Source: Acinetobacter sp. NIPH 2100 (GTDB taxonomy: Bacteria > Pseudomonadota > Gammaproteobacteria > Pseudomonadales > Moraxellaceae). From it: a stretch of DNA of 64,000 bases. Under the pieces are notes generated by a model. It had not been told where the DNA came from. It worked only from the letters and a program-made list of their open reading frames with translations, and did no database searches. Of this stretch, positions 1 to 8,198 are shown in pieces (positions within the stretch are counted from its first letter, which is position 1; every line of letters starts with the position of its first letter). The stretch is taken from positions 2,474,262 through 2,538,261 of the forward strand of contig NZ_KB850224.1 of NCBI RefSeq assembly GCF_000369805.1, written 5' to 3'. The position numbers were made by a program, and so were the translations under genes.

Positions 1-190
1 CCACACCTGTTGCGCCAGTGCCCATATAGCGCATTTGTGCACGACGATATTTCGGGTCGTAGTCCGCTTGGAACTTCAAAGCATCAAAATCATATTTACG
101 TGTTTCAAAGCGTGCGATACGTGTATTCAACCAATCTTGTAAATTTGTACCTTCAGGTTGTGTCCATGATTCGAATTGTTGAGTAGTCAT
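1..190 (-). CDS. N-terminus of an unidentified protein, last visible gene of the aromatic operon (cut by window edge)
   Basis: The frame opens with ATG at 190 and stays open to base 1, giving about 63 residues beginning MTTQQFESWTQPEGTNL. A good Shine-Dalgarno (CCTAGGAG) lies a few bases upstream. It follows the MFS gene on the same strand with a 34-bp gap, so it is very likely the next gene of the Rieske dioxygenase operon. Only the N-terminus is present and it shows no catalytic motif. My impression is of cupin-like proteins found in aromatic catabolic clusters, but this is a guess from overall look and the function should be treated as unknown. Confidence 0.65.
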   Translation of the reverse strand, partial: MTTQQFESWTQPEGTNLQDWLNTRIARFETRKYDFDALKFQADYDPKYRRAQMRYMGTGATGV

Positions 191-224
191 GTTTTAACTC
201 CTAGGTTTTTGATAAATAGTTTGA

Positions 225-1448
225 TTAATAACGTTTCAATAAAGGAAGCAAGAAGAATGATCCGATCACAGCGACGGCTGCCAAGAAGGTAATTCCTAAA
301 TTAAAACTGTGTGTTTGCATCACGATATAACCGATCAGAACAGGTGCAATTGCACTGGCAAAATTCCCCATCCCATTGAAAATTCCACCCGCAGTTGCAC
401 CAACATCGGCAGTTGTTACACGGGCAAGTAACGCGAATACTGCTGCGACACCGAAGCCCCAAGCCATTGCACTTAAAGACATCGCTGCGATCACTAAAAT
501 CGGATCAGTCATAATGACCATGACATACATAAAGATGCCTGCCACCAATAAACCGCTAAAGACTTGAATGGCACGGCGACCTAACTTGTCCGAAAGGAAT
601 GCGCCAATCACTTCACCAATCAACATGGCAATAAATGGAAAGCTTGAATAAACGCCAAACTCTTTCAGGTTAAAACCTTTATCCTGAATCAGATAAGACG
701 GTACCCAACTGTTTAAGCCCCATAGATAGGTCATCAATGCAATATTGAAGATACAGACCAGCCAGAAAGCACGGTTCTGTAATAGCACTTTGGTGTTATG
801 AATATGACCTTTGAAATTGACACGTTTGCTGGTCGATTCCAGTTCAATGGTTTTCTTGAGTTGTAAATTACGCAAGCCAAAAGCAATCGCAAGCAATGCA
901 ATTACGGTCAAACCAGCCATTACAAAGAATGTGGTGTGCCAATCATGCTTTGCTAAGACCGCAGCAGTAATTGGAAAACCCAAGAATGCACCAATCGGTG
1001 TTCCTAATAAAAACATGGTCGAAGCACGTGCTTGCTGATGATCAGTATAAGTTTGTTTCACGATGGCATAAGCCAATGCAAACAATGGTCCCTCAGCCAA
1101 GCCAAGCAAAACCCGCAAGATCAACATACCTGTATAATTTGTGGTAAATCCCATACAGAACATGAGCAACCCCCATGACGCGACGCTCCAAAACAGCATT
1201 TTCTTCGGATTAAAAATATCGCCCAAAAAGCTTAAAAACACCGAGGAGAATCCATAAGCCAACAAGAAGCTGGTCATGAGCCATCCGAGTTTTGCCTTGT
1301 CTTCTGCAATTCCCATCGCACCTTGAAAGTGCGGGTCAGCAAATAAAACCGCGATACTAATTTTGTCGAAAAATGCCAGAACGACACATACCATCAGGAC
1401 AAAAGCAGGAACCCAATGCTTTAATCCACTTTTCTCTTCATTACTCAT
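225..1448 (-). CDS. MFS transporter, probable anion/aromatic acid importer of the Rieske operon
   Basis: This 407-residue inner-membrane protein has the usual MFS pattern of about twelve hydrophobic segments split by a central polar loop near residues 195-220. The loop between TM2 and TM3 carries a motif-A-like region (GDIFNPKKML), and the start of TM1 has the acidic and basic residues (FFDKISIA) typical of the anion:cation symporter group. The start is supported by GAAGGAATGAAGT just before ATG. It lies inside the Rieske oxygenase operon, 40 bp after the ferredoxin reductase gene, so it most likely imports the compound degraded there. The substrate cannot be read from the sequence. Confidence 0.88.
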   Translation of the reverse strand: MSNEEKSGLKHWVPAFVLMVCVVLAFFDKISIAVLFADPHFQGAMGIAEDKAKLGWLMTSFLLAYGFSSVFLSFLGDIFNPKKMLFWSVASWGLLMFCMGFTTNYTGMLILRVLLGLAEGPLFALAYAIVKQTYTDHQQARASTMFLLGTPIGAFLGFPITAAVLAKHDWHTTFFVMAGLTVIALLAIAFGLRNLQLKKTIELESTSKRVNFKGHIHNTKVLLQNRAFWLVCIFNIALMTYLWGLNSWVPSYLIQDKGFNLKEFGVYSSFPFIAMLIGEVIGAFLSDKLGRRAIQVFSGLLVAGIFMYVMVIMTDPILVIAAMSLSAMAWGFGVAAVFALLARVTTADVGATAGGIFNGMGNFASAIAPVLIGYIVMQTHSFNLGITFLAAVAVIGSFFLLPLLKRY

Positions 1449-1488
1449 ACTTCATTCCTTCGATTGAGTCATGAACCGGATCTAATGT

Positions 1489-2700
1489 TTATGGTTTTAA
1501 TTTCATGACATTAAATTCAGGGTCTGCTAATAATTTTGGGTCTAACTCGGTATTGGACTGCATCCAACGCTTTGCCAGCTTGACCAGTTTAGAATCATTA
1601 ATCGCAATCATGTTCAGCAAATGGTTTTGATCATCTAAATACAAATAACTGGATTGATCATCTGCGCTTTTGCGAACCACAATCTGCTCGGTTTTTTCCG
1701 GTTGATAAGTGCCTAATATCTGAATATTGAAGTGATACTGATCTGACCATAACCATGGAATATCGGTATATTCAGTCTCTATTCCCAACATCGATTTTGC
1801 TGCGGCAATCGCCTGATTCTGTGCATTGGCCCATGACTGGATGCAATACCCCAAACCTGGATGAATGGCAACATCACCTGCGGCATAAATATCTTGGTCA
1901 GAGGTTTGACCAAAGCCATTCACCACAATGCCATCTTTTACATCTAGGCCAGCATTGGCACCAAGCTCTTTGGCAATATCCGCACCTGCACCCACAACCA
2001 CACAATCAAACAGCTCACTCGCATTTGGATGATTCACCACTTCAACTTTTTGCTGACCCGCTTCAATCAAATGCAAATTTTTACTATCTAAATGAATCTG
2101 TGTCCCTTGTTGCTCATGCATGCTTTTTAGAAAAGCAGATACATCAGGGCTAACACTACGTGCACAAAGACGATCGCCATATTCAAAAATATGAACTTCT
2201 TTGCCTTGTTTACGCGCTGTCGCTGCAATTTCAAGACCGATCCAGCCACCACCAATCACTGCTAACTTTTGCGAATGCTGCAATATCTCGGTTAAACGCT
2301 CACAATCTTGAACATTACGTAAAGTCATGACATTGGGAATAAACTGCCAGGTATTCACAGGAACACGGGCACGACTACCTGTTGCGATCAACAATTTGTC
2401 GTAAGGTAAAACCTGACCGCTTTCCAGAACCACTTGCTTCTGCTGGCGATCAACCTGAGTGGCAACCGCTGGCTTATGCCACTGAATGTTAAAGTCCTGT
2501 ACCTGCTCTGGAGAAAACAGATGCAAGCTTTCATAAGTTGCTTCTTTTGAAAGCACCTGTTTTGACAATGGTGGGCGTTCGTAAAACACACGGTCTTCAT
2601 TTGAGACCACATGAATTTCACCTGAATATCCATTTTGACGCAAAGTACTAACTGCCCAACCTGCGGCTTGTCCTGCACCCACGATTACGATTCTTTCCAT
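1489..2700 (-). CDS. FAD-dependent ferredoxin reductase of a three-component Rieske oxygenase
   Basis: The 403-residue protein is a two-dinucleotide-binding-domain flavoprotein. It has an N-terminal FAD-binding GxGxxA/G motif (VGAGQAAGWA, residues 6-15), a second NAD-binding motif (GGGWIGLEIA, near 149) and a late FAD motif (YAAGDVA, near 272). This is the layout of BphA4/HcaD-type reductases, which pass electrons from NADH to a Rieske ferredoxin. The ferredoxin and oxygenase genes of the same operon are its expected partners. The start is supported by AGGGAGA upstream of ATG. Confidence 0.9.
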   Translation of the reverse strand: MERIVIVGAGQAAGWAVSTLRQNGYSGEIHVVSNEDRVFYERPPLSKQVLSKEATYESLHLFSPEQVQDFNIQWHKPAVATQVDRQQKQVVLESGQVLPYDKLLIATGSRARVPVNTWQFIPNVMTLRNVQDCERLTEILQHSQKLAVIGGGWIGLEIAATARKQGKEVHIFEYGDRLCARSVSPDVSAFLKSMHEQQGTQIHLDSKNLHLIEAGQQKVEVVNHPNASELFDCVVVGAGADIAKELGANAGLDVKDGIVVNGFGQTSDQDIYAAGDVAIHPGLGYCIQSWANAQNQAIAAAKSMLGIETEYTDIPWLWSDQYHFNIQILGTYQPEKTEQIVVRKSADDQSSYLYLDDQNHLLNMIAINDSKLVKLAKRWMQSNTELDPKLLADPEFNVMKLKP

Positions 2701-2727
2701 AGCTTAATCTCCCTGCTAAATCAGTAC

Positions 2728-3660
2728 TTATGCAGGTTTGACTTGACGACGAGTATGATCATCCAAACCGCCTTCAATCGCCCACTCCGTAAAGAGTTCT
2801 AGACGATGTTCTTCGATACGTGGCTGCCATTCTTCTGTCAAAAAGTCATCATTGGTATAGTATTCAAATGCGCCACCAAGTGGTGAGTTGACATACCAAA
2901 AATAAGCTGAAGAAATTGGATGACGTCCTGGACCAATAAAGGTTGACCAATCAGAACGGTTCATGTGCAATCCACCGCCAATCACTTCATGAATATCACG
3001 AACCACGAATGCCACGTGATTGAGACCTGCTGGTTTATTCGGAACAGAAAGTAAGAATAAATCATGGTGAAAACCTTGGCCTCGACAGCGTAAGAATGCA
3101 CCACGGTTACGATAAGCGTCTGACAGATGAAAACTGAGCTTCTCACGATAGAAATTTTCAGTTGTTTCTAAATCTGGGGTAAAAAACACCACATGACCAA
3201 TCGCAACAGGTTGTCCTTTTTCATATACAGGACTTGCTGCATTGACCCGTTGCACATTGCCATACTGGTTAATGCCTTCTGTTTTTAATGCAGGCAACTC
3301 TTGTGTAAAGCTTTTCTGGAAGCGAATGGTCATGCCATTCGGATCTATGCATTGCACCATATCAGCACTGGCTTGATAACCTTCTACATCATTTAAGCGA
3401 AGTGCAAGCTGAGCCAAATCATGGGCTGCATCATCCAAACCCCAAGTCACTTCACGTAGGGTTGAACCTGATTCAATTGCTTTAGGTAAGCGAATATCAT
3501 CACAATCAAATAAATAGATCTTGCTACCATTTTGGGTTTGGTAAAGATCTGCCCCTTCAATATCCGACTGGCTTTGCTTTAGACCGAAATCTGCCAAAAA
3601 CTTATTCGAAGCAGCTCTGTCCTCAACGCCAAATTTTAAAATCTCAATCCCTGTAATCAT
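2728..3660 (-). CDS. VOC-superfamily extradiol ring-cleavage dioxygenase, substrate unknown
   Basis: The 310-residue protein has two vicinal-oxygen-chelate modules, as in type I extradiol (catechol 2,3-dioxygenase-like) enzymes. The first, N-terminal module is degenerate. The second carries what look like the iron ligands: H156 (GHVVFF), H215 (LNHVAF) and E266 (AFEYY). Length and ligand spacing fit a bicupin-like extradiol dioxygenase of about 300 residues. In this operon it would cleave the catechol formed by Rieske hydroxylation and SDR dehydrogenation. AAGGAGTAATCTC precedes the ATG. Ring cleavage is inferred from ligands and context. Confidence 0.85.
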   Translation of the reverse strand: MITGIEILKFGVEDRAASNKFLADFGLKQSQSDIEGADLYQTQNGSKIYLFDCDDIRLPKAIESGSTLREVTWGLDDAAHDLAQLALRLNDVEGYQASADMVQCIDPNGMTIRFQKSFTQELPALKTEGINQYGNVQRVNAASPVYEKGQPVAIGHVVFFTPDLETTENFYREKLSFHLSDAYRNRGAFLRCRGQGFHHDLFLLSVPNKPAGLNHVAFVVRDIHEVIGGGLHMNRSDWSTFIGPGRHPISSAYFWYVNSPLGGAFEYYTNDDFLTEEWQPRIEEHRLELFTEWAIEGGLDDHTRRQVKPA

Positions 3661-3671
3661 GAGATTACTCC

Positions 3672-4436
3672 TTAATTAAAGACAAAACCGCCATTTACCG
3701 GAATGTTTTGCCCAGTCACAAACGAGGACAAATCTGACAATAAATAAAGGGCTGTTCCGTTCAAATCCTGTGGTAATTGCTGACGTTGAATCGCACGACC
3801 ATTGACATATAAATCGTGACGTTCTTGCGGCACATAGGCTGTTGCTTCAACCAGAGTCAACCCAGGTGAAAGCGTATTGATACAGATATTGAATGGTCCA
3901 AGTTCTCTTGCCATCGAACGCGTCATTGCAGTCAAGGCACCTTTGCTTGCCACATAGGCCATCAAATTCGGTGCACCCCATAAAGCAGTATCTGATGCCA
4001 CATTAATGATTTTGCCTGCACTAGACTGCTTGAGATAAGGCACCGCAGTCTTAGTCACTAGCCAAGTACCTTTCACATTAATATTCATGACACGATCCCA
4101 AAGATCCGCATCATAGTCCATCATGCTCTTACCACCCACATTGGTTGCAAGCGCAGCACAATTGACCAATCCATCTATACCGCCCATGCTTTCAGCTGCT
4201 TGCTGTACTGCTTGCTGGATCGAGTCTGCATTTGCCAAATCAATGCTCACAGCATCAACCTTTAAACCCTGTGTTCGCAAAGCTGTTGCTTCGCTTTGCA
4301 CAAGATCGGTTAGGATATCGGCCATGACCACATGAGCACCTGCTTCAGCAATGGCCTGAGCAAAGTCCCGTCCCAAGCCTCTCGCTGCACCTGTGACAAA
4401 GACTTTCTTGTCCTGCAACAATGCGACGTTAACCAT
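3672..4436 (-). CDS. SDR-family dehydrogenase, probable cis-dihydrodiol dehydrogenase
   Basis: This is a classical short-chain dehydrogenase of about 254 residues. It has the Rossmann glycine motif TGAARGLG near the N-terminus, the NAAL-type motif in the middle, and the active-site YxxxK (YVASKGAL) with an upstream Ser. I place the start at ATG 4436, because AGGAAGAAG lies just upstream. An ATG at 4457 in the same frame lies further inside the upstream gene. With this start it overlaps the Rieske alpha-subunit stop by 8 bp, suggesting translational coupling. In the operon it would oxidise a cis-diol to a catechol, which is inference from context. Confidence 0.88.
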   Translation of the reverse strand: MVNVALLQDKKVFVTGAARGLGRDFAQAIAEAGAHVVMADILTDLVQSEATALRTQGLKVDAVSIDLANADSIQQAVQQAAESMGGIDGLVNCAALATNVGGKSMMDYDADLWDRVMNINVKGTWLVTKTAVPYLKQSSAGKIINVASDTALWGAPNLMAYVASKGALTAMTRSMARELGPFNICINTLSPGLTLVEATAYVPQERHDLYVNGRAIQRQQLPQDLNGTALYLLSDLSSFVTGQNIPVNGGFVFN

Positions 4437-5496
4437 GAACTTCTTCCTGCATTTCAATACGGTTTGACGTATTTAATGCAGCAATTTTCTTTAACTGCTT
4501 TTCCGCTTCTTTTTTCATGAGGCGGCGTAAACGAGATAAACCAACATCATGTTGATAGAGAAATTCATGGCGACGTGCATTGGGTGCAAGATTTTCTAAA
4601 ATAATGCGATCCTGCTCCAATACATCCCAGTGCAATTTTTCTAAATGATTACGGTAAAGGAAACGCCAAACATTACGTTGCCAACCACCGACTTTACGAC
4701 AGCGCCAGAAGAACACACGGGTATTTTTTTCATCAATTGGTGTTGCATAGCCAACAATCCAAAACTCACCACCTGGTCCAAAATCTTTACGATATGGAAT
4801 CGAAAGACGTAACCAGCTTGCGCCTGTATTGGCATATTCAACCCAGTCAAAATTCACTCCGACTTGACCTTCTTTTTCAAAAATAAAACCATGTTCAGTC
4901 GAACGATGTTTCATTTCCGCAGTACGATCACCCTCTGCCATTGAATGTGAAGTGCAATGCAAATAGCTGCCATGCATTGGGTCCATCACATTATCAATTG
5001 CATATTGATGATTCACTTCCCAATCTGCCTGACATAGGAATGAACTCCACTCCTCACTCGCCAACTGCTCTGGAAAATCCAGTGGCTTCGGCGCTTCTTT
5101 GGCATCGATGCCAAACCACATGAAAATTGCACCATGTTGTTCAATCACAGGATAGCTTTTTACACAGGTCGTACCTTTCATTGGGCAATCATGTACCGCA
5201 GGCACATCCTCCACCACACCATCATGGCGAACTTCGACACCGTGATACCAGCAAGCAACTCGATTACCCAGATTCCAACCTAGAGAAAGACGTGCGCCAC
5301 GATGCGGACAGCGATCTTCCAAAGCATGAATTTGACCTTCGGCATCACGCCATACTACGATATTTTCGCCCAAACGAGTGATGCCGACAGGATTGGCTGC
5401 AACTTCCCAGCTTGCTAAAACGGGGTGCCACTGATCACGTAAACCCAGATCCAAATACTCTTCTACAGTTGGCGTAACTGATACTGCTGCGTTCAT
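4429..5496 (-). CDS. Rieske non-heme iron aromatic ring-hydroxylating oxygenase, alpha subunit
   Basis: The oxygenase has 355 residues from ATG 5496, which has AAGGAAG 8 bases upstream; a longer TTG start at 5517 lacks this support. The N-terminal Rieske domain binds a 2Fe-2S cluster through C63-P-H65 and C82-W-Y-H85. The C-terminal catalytic domain has the bridging/mononuclear iron motif D172-x2-H175-x4-H180. No beta-subunit gene is present, so this is probably an alpha-only oxygenase fed by a separate ferredoxin and reductase, comparable in architecture to carbazole or dicamba oxygenases. The substrate is not identifiable from sequence. Confidence 0.92.
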   Translation of the reverse strand: MNAAVSVTPTVEEYLDLGLRDQWHPVLASWEVAANPVGITRLGENIVVWRDAEGQIHALEDRCPHRGARLSLGWNLGNRVACWYHGVEVRHDGVVEDVPAVHDCPMKGTTCVKSYPVIEQHGAIFMWFGIDAKEAPKPLDFPEQLASEEWSSFLCQADWEVNHQYAIDNVMDPMHGSYLHCTSHSMAEGDRTAEMKHRSTEHGFIFEKEGQVGVNFDWVEYANTGASWLRLSIPYRKDFGPGGEFWIVGYATPIDEKNTRVFFWRCRKVGGWQRNVWRFLYRNHLEKLHWDVLEQDRIILENLAPNARRHEFLYQHDVGLSRLRRLMKKEAEKQLKKIAALNTSNRIEMQEEVHG

Positions 5497-5513
5497 AACT
5501 GTTCTTCCTTGAA

Positions 5514-5813
5514 TCAATAACCCAAACGTTGCATTTCTTCTGAAAATGCTTCAGAAGTCCATAGCTCACCAGACTCGCAACGGAAGCCCTGCTGATTTAA
5601 AGATTGAACTAAATCACCAAGCTCTGTTACGCCTGTCGAAAAGGCCTTAATTAAGTGCTGAACAAAATCCTGTTCGTAGACTGTTGGCTCTTTATAACGC
5701 GTCTGCCAAACCAGAAGTTCTGACTGTCCTGGTATTTGAATATTGTTAATCCCTGCTTCGGTCGCTGGCGTGGCATGAATCCAATTCGCTAGCTTCTCAT
5801 TAAAAGTTTTCAT
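5514..5813 (-). CDS. 99-aa recombinase-like helix-turn-helix domain protein in the Rieske operon
   Basis: This small soluble protein lies between the ferredoxin and the oxygenase. Its C-terminal half (LVQSLNQQG...WTSEAFSEEMQRLGY) resembles the small helical domain seen in serine recombinases (LN..G....G..W....V...L) and in a family of about 100-residue proteins that I recall from aromatic catabolic operons. There is no catalytic recombinase domain, so it is not a recombinase. AAGGATGG precedes the ATG and it ends 17 bp before the oxygenase start. Its job is unknown; an accessory or regulatory role for the oxygenase is possible. Confidence 0.82.
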   Translation of the reverse strand: MKTFNEKLANWIHATPATEAGINNIQIPGQSELLVWQTRYKEPTVYEQDFVQHLIKAFSTGVTELGDLVQSLNQQGFRCESGELWTSEAFSEEMQRLGY

Positions 5814-5838
5814 GAGATTCCATCCTTATAAATAAGAC

Positions 5839-6144
5839 TTATAGTTGAATTTGAACGTCCTGCCCTTCAACACGTACGGGATAAGTGCATAAATCACGGC
5901 ATCCCGGACCACTTTTTAGCTCACCTGTTTGAATATCAAAAATTGCCTCATGTAATGGGCATTCCACTGTTTGATCTTCAATAAAACCTTCTGTTAATAA
6001 GGCAAAAGCATGTGGGCAAACATTCTCGATGGCAAAATAATGATCATCGATGAAAAAAACGCCTATTTTCTTACCGTCGACTTCAATGGCTTTCGGCTCG
6101 TCTTCGGTGATGTCGTCTTGCTGACAAACTGAGATCCAACTCAT
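5839..6144 (-). CDS. Rieske-type ferredoxin subunit of a non-heme iron oxygenase
   Basis: The 101-residue soluble ferredoxin has the two Rieske ligand pairs C43-P-H45 and C62-P-L-H65, spaced as in BphA3/NdoA-type ferredoxins. It would shuttle electrons from the FAD reductase (1489-2700) to the oxygenase (4429-5496). It is the first gene of the leftward operon, so the operon promoter must lie between it and the IclR gene. The Shine-Dalgarno is GAGGA about 10 bases before the ATG. The low molecular weight and ligand spacing make the assignment firm. Confidence 0.92.
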   Translation of the reverse strand: MSWISVCQQDDITEDEPKAIEVDGKKIGVFFIDDHYFAIENVCPHAFALLTEGFIEDQTVECPLHEAIFDIQTGELKSGPGCRDLCTYPVRVEGQDVQIQL

Positions 6145-6160
6145 CCTTGCATCCTCATTT

Positions 6161-6176
6161 GTTTTATATATAAAAC
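6161..6176. promoter_or_regulatory. Perfect 16-bp palindrome, candidate IclR operator (copy 1)
   Basis: GTTTTATATATAAAAC is a perfect palindrome 16 bp upstream of the ferredoxin start codon. A near-identical copy sits at 6307-6322. IclR proteins bind palindromic sites of about this length, and the site is placed where it could block the leftward operon. Operator function is inferred. Confidence 0.5.
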
Positions 6177-6306
6177 AATATTTGATATAACAAACTTTAG
6201 TAAAGAATACTCCTATGCGGTTTTTCCTGTCAAATTAAATATATTCTTTAAATTCAGTATCTTGATTTTTATTACACATTATTTTACGTTTTACTGAAAA
6301 AATTTT

Positions 6307-6322
6307 GTTTTATATATAAAAA
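6307..6322. promoter_or_regulatory. Near-perfect 16-bp palindrome, candidate IclR operator (copy 2)
   Basis: GTTTTATATATAAAAA repeats the palindrome at 6161-6176 with one changed end base, about 90 bp before the IclR start codon. Two copies in one divergent intergenic region, one near each gene, suggest joint control of the operon and autoregulation. Confidence 0.45.
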
Positions 6323-6412
6323 TATATTTTATAAATCTATTTGCAGTTACAATACAAACCGAAGAAAACGAAATGTACAAATTTGTGCTTTTTTGATAGG
6401 AAAATTAACTCA

Positions 6413-7225
6413 ATGAATTCGAAAGTTGAAACAGACTCCCAAGAATCTGATGCAATAAAAAATGATGAGCGTTATTTAGTCCCTGGCTTAGTTCGTGGCT
6501 TGGCAATCCTGCAAGCCTTTAATCAACAAACCCAAGAAATGACCATCACAGAAATTGCCGAGATTTTAGATGTAAACCGTTCCAGTGCATTTCGACTGAT
6601 CTATACCTTGGAATCTTGTGGTTTTCTGAGAAAGGCATCGCAAAAAACCTATGCACTAGATTCAAAAGTCATGGAGCTTGGCTTTAATAGTCTATCTAGA
6701 CAGTCCCTATTAGATTTAGCGACACCGCTCATGAAAGAGCTTCGCGATCAAACCCAGCTTGCTGTCCACCTTTCTATATTGGAAGGGACACATATCGTCT
6801 TTATTAACAACATTCAATCCAATGGCACATTTACCAGTAATATTGGGTTAGGTACACGTTGGCCTGCCCATGCAACTGTCATTGGGCAAATGCTGTTGGC
6901 CGATTTGCCAGAAACTGAGATCAGGGATCGTTATAAAGGTTTTAGTCAGTGGGACACCTTTTCTGAGCTAACACCTAAAAACCTCAAAGAATTACTACAG
7001 CGTCTTAGCTATGTAAAAACACAGCACTCCATGGTGAGTTGGGGTCATTACAACCATGATATGGCAGCCTGTGCTGCACCGATTTATAAACAATCAACCA
7101 ATAAAATGGCTGCTGTTCTCTCTGTGAGCTGTCCATTAGGCAGTTATGATGAGCATCATTTTAGAAATGAAATTGCTGAGACGGTGATCCAAACGGCAGA
7201 TAAAATCTCTAAATTCATCTATTAA
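6413..7225 (+). CDS. IclR-family transcriptional regulator of the Rieske operon
   Basis: From ATG 6413 the protein has 270 residues; an in-frame ATG at 6341 would add 24 residues not typical of the family, while 6413 has AGGA upstream. The N-terminal winged helix (residues about 20-80, with MTITEIAEILDVNRSSAFRLIYTLE-like text) is followed by the IclR effector domain with AHATVIGQ and a C-terminal CAAPIY...SVSCP region. It is divergent from the aromatic operon and most likely controls it in response to the substrate or an intermediate. Whether it activates or represses cannot be seen. Confidence 0.9.
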   Translation: MNSKVETDSQESDAIKNDERYLVPGLVRGLAILQAFNQQTQEMTITEIAEILDVNRSSAFRLIYTLESCGFLRKASQKTYALDSKVMELGFNSLSRQSLLDLATPLMKELRDQTQLAVHLSILEGTHIVFINNIQSNGTFTSNIGLGTRWPAHATVIGQMLLADLPETEIRDRYKGFSQWDTFSELTPKNLKELLQRLSYVKTQHSMVSWGHYNHDMAACAAPIYKQSTNKMAAVLSVSCPLGSYDEHHFRNEIAETVIQTADKISKFIY

Positions 7226-7230
7226 TCTAT

Positions 7231-7258
7231 AAAAAAAGCAGCTTCAGCTGCTTTTTTT
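7231..7258. terminator. Bidirectional terminator between IclR and SDR genes
   Basis: AAAAAAAGCAGCT-TC-AGCTGCTTTTTTT is a symmetrical hairpin with T-runs on both strands. It lies between the convergent ends of the IclR gene and the leftward SDR gene and can serve both. Confidence 0.85.
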
Positions 7259-7275
7259 ATCGACAAACTAATCAA

Positions 7276-8085
7276 TCATGCTTCATCAGTCTTTAGTTTC
7301 TTCTTTAAGCGTTGATCCATTAATTGGAACAGTGGCCGTGAAAGATTCATTGCCCAAGTCGGTGCAGTATTTAGTAAGGCATTTGCAACAAGGCCCGTTT
7401 TACTACTGACACGATAAGATTTTTTCTCAATGGCTTTCACAATCCATCCCGCTGCTGCAGGTGTATCCAACATCTTCATATGTTTATATATTGCTGTTTT
7501 AGAAGACATTGGTGTTCTGACCATTGGAAAATAAACAATACTGACATCAATTCCTTTTCCTTTTAACTCCATCGAAAGTGAACGAGAAAAAGACTCAAGT
7601 GCCGATTTACTGGCCAGATAGGCTGAAAATAAAGGAATTGGAACCTGCGTTGACATGGTTGAAATATTGACGATATGACCCGAAGCATTGGCTAGAAAAT
7701 GAGGTAATAAATGCAGTGTCATATTCACTGCCGCAAAATAATTGATCTGCATGGTACGTTCATAATCATGTAAGCGATCAAGTGATTCCAAAATCGGACG
7801 CCTGATAGAACGCGCTGCATTATTCACTAACACATCAATCTTTTGATGTTCAGACAATATTTTATCTAAACACGCTTTGAGCTGCTCAGCATCAGTGATA
7901 TCTGCTGGATAAATAAAGACTTGCCCCGCTTGAGCTTGAATCGTAGCCTGAATCTTCTGTAATTCATCAGCACGACGTGCAATCAGACAAACCGTTGCTC
8001 CGGCTTGAGCAAGTTGAATCGCTGCCTCTGCGCCAATTCCACTTGAAGCACCTGTAATAATGATCGTCTTTTTGCTTAAATTCAT
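7276..8085 (-). CDS. SDR-family oxidoreductase, substrate unknown
   Basis: The 269-residue short-chain dehydrogenase has TGASSGIGAE at the NAD(P) site, NNAARS in the middle and YLASKSAL as the active-site YxxxK. The C-terminal extension beyond residue 220 (ALLNTAPTWAMNLSRPLFQL) is hydrophobic-amphipathic, as in DltE/11-beta-HSD-like SDRs acting on lipophilic substrates. AAGGAAG precedes the ATG. It is separated from the IclR gene by a terminator, so it probably does not belong to the Rieske operon. The neighbour at 8199-8654, a lipid-binding-fold protein on the same strand, may work with it. Confidence 0.85.
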   Translation of the reverse strand: MNLSKKTIIITGASSGIGAEAAIQLAQAGATVCLIARRADELQKIQATIQAQAGQVFIYPADITDAEQLKACLDKILSEHQKIDVLVNNAARSIRRPILESLDRLHDYERTMQINYFAAVNMTLHLLPHFLANASGHIVNISTMSTQVPIPLFSAYLASKSALESFSRSLSMELKGKGIDVSIVYFPMVRTPMSSKTAIYKHMKMLDTPAAAGWIVKAIEKKSYRVSSKTGLVANALLNTAPTWAMNLSRPLFQLMDQRLKKKLKTDEA

Positions 8086-8198
8086 TATGCTTCCTTAAAT
8101 ACAATATTGCTGAAATTTTGATGTAGAACATCTAACAGCAGTGGCTGCAGATCAATTTTTGTGTCCATTTTTTTATTAAAATGCCATGTAGTAAAAAG

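Noticed and set aside
5514..5813. Small protein as a site-specific recombinase or remnant of a mobile element
   Set aside because: Only a recombinase-like accessory helical domain is visible, with no catalytic domain, and there are no inverted repeats or transposase fragments nearby.
1..6144. The Rieske operon as an iac (indole-3-acetate) or anthranilate/benzoate dioxygenase cluster
   Set aside because: There is no oxygenase beta subunit, no flavin monooxygenase or amidase-type gene of the iac set, and the VOC extradiol enzyme is not part of ben or ant clusters.
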